NCBI GenBank assembly: GCA_003993805.1
Contig: RSEF01000026.1
Location: forward strand, 2,982,586-3,046,585
Length of the DNA stretch: 64,000 nt
Origin: Himantopus leucocephalus
Taxonomy: Eukaryota; Chordata; Aves; Charadriiformes; Recurvirostridae
Direction: 5' to 3'
A model generated the notes under the pieces. The model did not search any database. It was not told the DNA's origin and saw only the letters and a program-made list of their open reading frames with translations. Below, one piece after another: positions 59,976-64,000 of this stretch (positions are counted from its first letter, which is position 1; each line of letters starts with the position of its first letter). Both the position numbers and the translations under genes were made by a program.

Positions 59976-62900
59976 ACCCCTCGGTGCTTCTGTGTTCTGC
60001 AAACCAATAAATCAGTCCTCAGCAGAGACCTTGCACCTGAACCAAGCTGCCCTTGGCGGGGGACGTCTGGCCACGGGACCCCAACACCGTTACTTGCGTG
60101 TCCCAGGTCACAGCCCGTATGATCCTGCCAAACCCCCAACCCCTCCGCTCTGCCTCTGCTCAGTCCCGCTGCACGCCGTGGAGCATCGCTGTTCCCTCTG
60201 CCTTTTTTTTAGGGTGGAGGGATGAGGGAGGCAAGAGGGAAGGGATGAGATAATGACCCAGATCTGTTCCTGCAAACTAGCCATCAATTTGCCACACAGC
60301 CCATTAAGAGAGGGCAAATGCAACTCGGGAATCCAGGTAAGTCACTCGCTAACAAGATCCTCCCGGGCCTTTTAGCACATTCCTGGTCACAGATATTTCA
60401 GCTCCCGCGGCCCCAGCTGTAATTAAGTCTGGGCTGCGAGGCAGGAGACGCCGCAGCAGCCAGGGGGGAATTGGTCTGGGTTTGCCGGAGGACCGCGCAG
60501 GGCTGAGGAGCGATGGTGTCTCCAAGGGGGGGGCTGCATCCCCAGCATCCCGCGTGGGGCAGGGGCTGGTCCCTCGCTCGGAGGGCGAGCGCTGCTCCCC
60601 TCGGACCTCCAGCGACTTGGACTTGGTAAAGGAGGGAGAGGGAAAACGCCAGGCTGACGGGGACGGTTCAGTGATCGGGAGCGACGAGAGCAGAGGGAAC
60701 AAAGAGATGGAGGAATTGGAGGGGGAAGGTGAAGAAAGAGCCCTGTGGGGGTAGAGGGGCACTTTGTGCAGAGACAGAAGGTGAAGGCAGGACAACCGTC
60801 ACCCCCCCACCAGCGTGGCCCCTTCAGCTCCCCTGGGGAGCCACTGCCCTGGGCTCAAACCTGCCTCAGGTGACTACAGTGACTTCAGGGGCATCACCCT
60901 GGGCACAGGCTTGGGAAGAAAAGAGAACAACCTGTCTCCCACCATCATAAATTGGGGATGAATCCACTGACGACAGGCGGTATTGGGGGAATCGGACCCT
61001 CTAAGGTGTCCTTCCCCTCCCCTGGCGGACCAGACCCCAAACCCCCTTTGCGTGTGGCTTCACCATCACACACACAAGCTCAAACGGTTCCTCTAAAGCC
61101 ACAGACCTGCTTCCCCCCTGGGACAGGAGCAGAGACAGCCGCCAGCGCTCAGCTGGAATTCACACCACAGCTTCGCACCGTGTTTGAAGAGGGTTTAACC
61201 ACCCATATCCACAGAGGCTCCTTCTCCGCGCTGGCACGGGGGATTTGCACTGGCACAACCAAGAGAAATCGCAACCTCCTTCACAAACACCGCTGAGCTC
61301 CCTGCACTCCCCCAGCAGCTGCACTGATGCCCCCTGAGCCCCCCCAACTGAACCTGCGCATGAAATGGAGTATTCCTGTCAGATATTCCCATCCGGGCTG
61401 TCCTCTGCAACCCCGTCCGGCTGCAATGCAGGACACTGGTGTGCTTCCCACGGGGGATTCCCCTCTGGATGCACAAGTGAGGCCGGTGGGGCGAGGAGAG
61501 GCGGCAGATGAGGACAGGGATACTGGCAGAGCTGTGGGGATGGGGTGACCCTCCCCACGTGCCCCCGCTCATACTCCCCATTACCAGCTAGAGAGGATTC
61601 GCCACAGCTGGGGTGACTGGGATGGAATGGGGATGGGTTGATGGTCTACCCACGTGGGAGCTGCCATTGTGTGCCTGCGCGTGTGCAAGGCAGAAGGGTG
61701 GCTGAGCCTCAGGCAGCTATTCACACCCTCCTGGGGTTCAGTGAACCACCTCTAGGCACCGAGAGCTCAAGCTTGCTCTTGCTTTGGGTCTCTGCTACGG
61801 TCGCGCTGAGCTGGCAGCCCCAGAGGGAAGATCTCCTGAAAGCCGAGTTTGGGCTGACCCCAGCCCGTGGGCTGTCCTCTGCCGTCGCCGGCAGCTCAGT
61901 GCGACAGGCAGCGTGCAGGGGCAGTGCGCCCCGCCAGTAGGAAACGTGGGGCTGGAGTAAGAGACAGCAGCTGGATTAGCCCCCGGAGAGTGAGCGGTGC
62001 CGTCCATGCCGAGGCGCAGGTTTGTACGCCTTGAGTGGTGGGGTTTGGGGAGCATCACAGATGCATCCTCCGTGTCGGGTCCAAGGTGATGCAGACGTGA
62101 GATATCTGTGTTTCGTCTGCTGCTGGCCCTGTTGTTCACTGTTACCAGAGATTTGTCATGTTCTGCTGACAAGTTATCGGGGACTCGTGACATAATGTGA
62201 CACCTATTAGCATGAGGAGAAATTCTGCTGGAGAAAGTGTCTCTTTTTCACTTTGGAGACCTTTCCTCCGTTGCTCACCCGGCCAGAAAGGATGCCAGAG
62301 TCCCACCGCTCCCTCCCAAGGGACAGCCACATCTGGGGGGAAGATGAACCCCCCAGGGAGACCCACAAGCATGGAGTGAACGTGCCTCAAGCCCGTACCG
62401 GAGCCTGTTCTCTCTGCCTGGAGCCATCCCAGCCCCGGTCCCACCCAGCCCTGCCGCTGAAGGTCTGCCACCGCTCCCTGGGGACACACAGATGTCTGCA
62501 GAAACCAGGAGGGGACGTCCCTCGAATCCCTCCGGGCACCCCTAGCCCTCTCCTTGGAGGGTATTGGGGGGCTCTGCTGCCCTCCCCTCTCCTCGCTGTC
62601 GCTGGAGCTTCCAGCAGAGAAAAATTATTATTCTCCTTAATGGGCTGTCGCAGTCCAGACAGGCGAGTGCACCCAGGCACTCGCACACACACACACTCAC
62701 AGTCTCCGTACACCGGTACCCAAATCCCTGCACAAGCCATTGGGAACCGTTTGGTCTCCCCAGACCCTGGCAGCCCCCCCGATCCCATCGCCGGAGTCCC
62801 TTTGGTTTCAGTACCCCAGTACATCTGAAATAACGGCAGGAATCAAATGACACGAAATCAAGACAATTCCTATCTCACAGTAATTAATTTCCTTTCCCCT

Positions 62901-64000
62901 CGCTGACATCACTGGTCAGGTTAATACATGCACCACTCCCCTTATCTTTCTTGGGGATGACCTCATCGGAGAGCACCCGGAGAGCCTCCCTCTCCGAATA
63001 CCAGCGCTGGTGTTGGAGCTGCAAGTTTGCAGCCGGAGGAAGGATTGCTCAAATGCGGTTCCACCAGCACGCCCGGCTCTTCCGACACCGGCGCTCCGTG
63101 CTGTTTTCTTACACCATTCAGTAATATTCAGCAAGGCACGAGCATCAACAAATCTGCTCTTTGCCTCCAGTTTGCACTCAGCAGTAAGAAAAATACACTT
63201 CTGCACCAGGCAGTTTCTCTTTGCCTGCAATCGGGGGCTCATGCACGGATTTTATACACGTTACCACCAATGCAAAAGTGTTTGCACACACACAGACAGA
63301 CCCAGACCTACACAAACACCCCCACTTCACATGTGTGGTACCTGAGCAAGACGGAAAACTTATCATATATGTACACGAACTTATATTCATACACAGGAAC
63401 ACTCATACAAGTGCACACTTCGTACTGAAATCCAACAGTTAAAGAGCTTACGTGTAATTTAGCTGATGAGTACGTTAACATGTGTTGCATGTAATTGTGT
63501 GTCAACCTAAGTAATGCGAATACATGTGAATATATATATACACATCTTCACAAACATTCATATATTGATGAATTTTGACTATTTGGTCATTATTGCCACC
63601 TAAAATAAAGAGAATTTAATTTTTTTCAGCTAATCACATATATATAGAGAAGAATATAACTACTGCAAGCAGGTGCTGCACATTAGCTACAACACAGTGT
63701 GAACAGATGTAAATATATATATTCACATACACATACACAAACACATTTTCAACATACACAATAAACAGATAAAGGACTTGAATTTCTTCGGGAAAGAAAT
63801 ACGCAAGCATTGCCTGCGGAGTTTAAGTCCCCGGGGGGAGCTGTACAGGTAAATGCAGGCACACGGGAGCCGAAGGATGCAGGTGTCTGTGGGTGGTTTG
63901 CATGTGCTCCTTACAAATGCCCATCGCAGCCCGAGCGCGCAGCCTGTGCACCCGCTCCTATTCCCTGCCTCGCTCTCTCACACACACAACTCCTCCAGGC
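59976..64000. other. Non-coding right end of the window
   Basis: No gene recognised. Composition falls from GC-rich (60-62.8 kb) to AT-rich with TA/CA repeats (63.4-63.8 kb). CDK18, which would follow further right by mammalian synteny, shows no exon here. Confidence 0.5.
63520..63765. repeat. TA/CA-rich simple sequence
   Basis: Repeated ATATATATA and ACATACACATACAC units occur at 63529-63541, 63636-63647 and 63712-63765, separated by AT-rich unique sequence. They are degenerate dinucleotide repeats. Further CA runs are at 62684-62700 and 16650-16662. Confidence 0.7.

Overview
The window is vertebrate nuclear DNA from a bird. The evidence is CR1 LINE fragments with the usual 3' ends, two avian-type solo retroviral LTRs, short introns, a nuclear tRNA gene, and a KLHDC8A and mir-135b pair in the same order and orientation as on human 1q32.1 (avian microchromosome material, probably the equivalent of chicken chromosome 26; this assignment is from memory of synteny). 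Three single-N characters, two of them between near-identical copies of their flanks, mark it as a draft assembly.

Layout. 1-6.9 kb: non-coding sequence with two solo LTRs (1832-2417 and 6283-6913). 6.9-7.5 kb: a small CpG island. 7.3-12.8 kb: KLHDC8A on the minus strand, five coding exons giving a complete 350-residue kelch propeller protein, with a likely untranslated exon at about 13.0 kb and a candidate first exon and promoter in a CpG island at 20.4-21.3 kb. 13.5-14.4 kb: two CR1 fragments in opposite orientation. 21-36.8 kb: non-coding, with an AT-rich block from about 29.7 to 36.8 kb and a 620-bp CR1 at its left edge. 36.8-38.3 kb: a strong CpG island carrying a tRNA-Trp(CCA) gene on the minus strand. 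38.3-54 kb: non-coding, with two minisatellites, a CR1 fragment and two assembly-type duplications. 54.18-54.27 kb: the mir-135b hairpin on the minus strand. 54.3-64 kb: non-coding, GC-rich, with conserved-looking AT-rich islands and one doubtful small secreted-protein reading frame at 59.3 kb.

How it fits together. KLHDC8A and mir-135b lie on the same strand. In mammals mir-135b sits in an intron of LEMD1, the next gene upstream of KLHDC8A. I could not find LEMD1 coding exons here, so in this bird the microRNA may come from a different or non-coding host transcript. Most of the right-hand 43 kb looks like regulatory or structural non-coding DNA. Nearly all its long open frames are by-products of GC-rich sequence. 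No CRISPR, operon or bacterial-type system is present.
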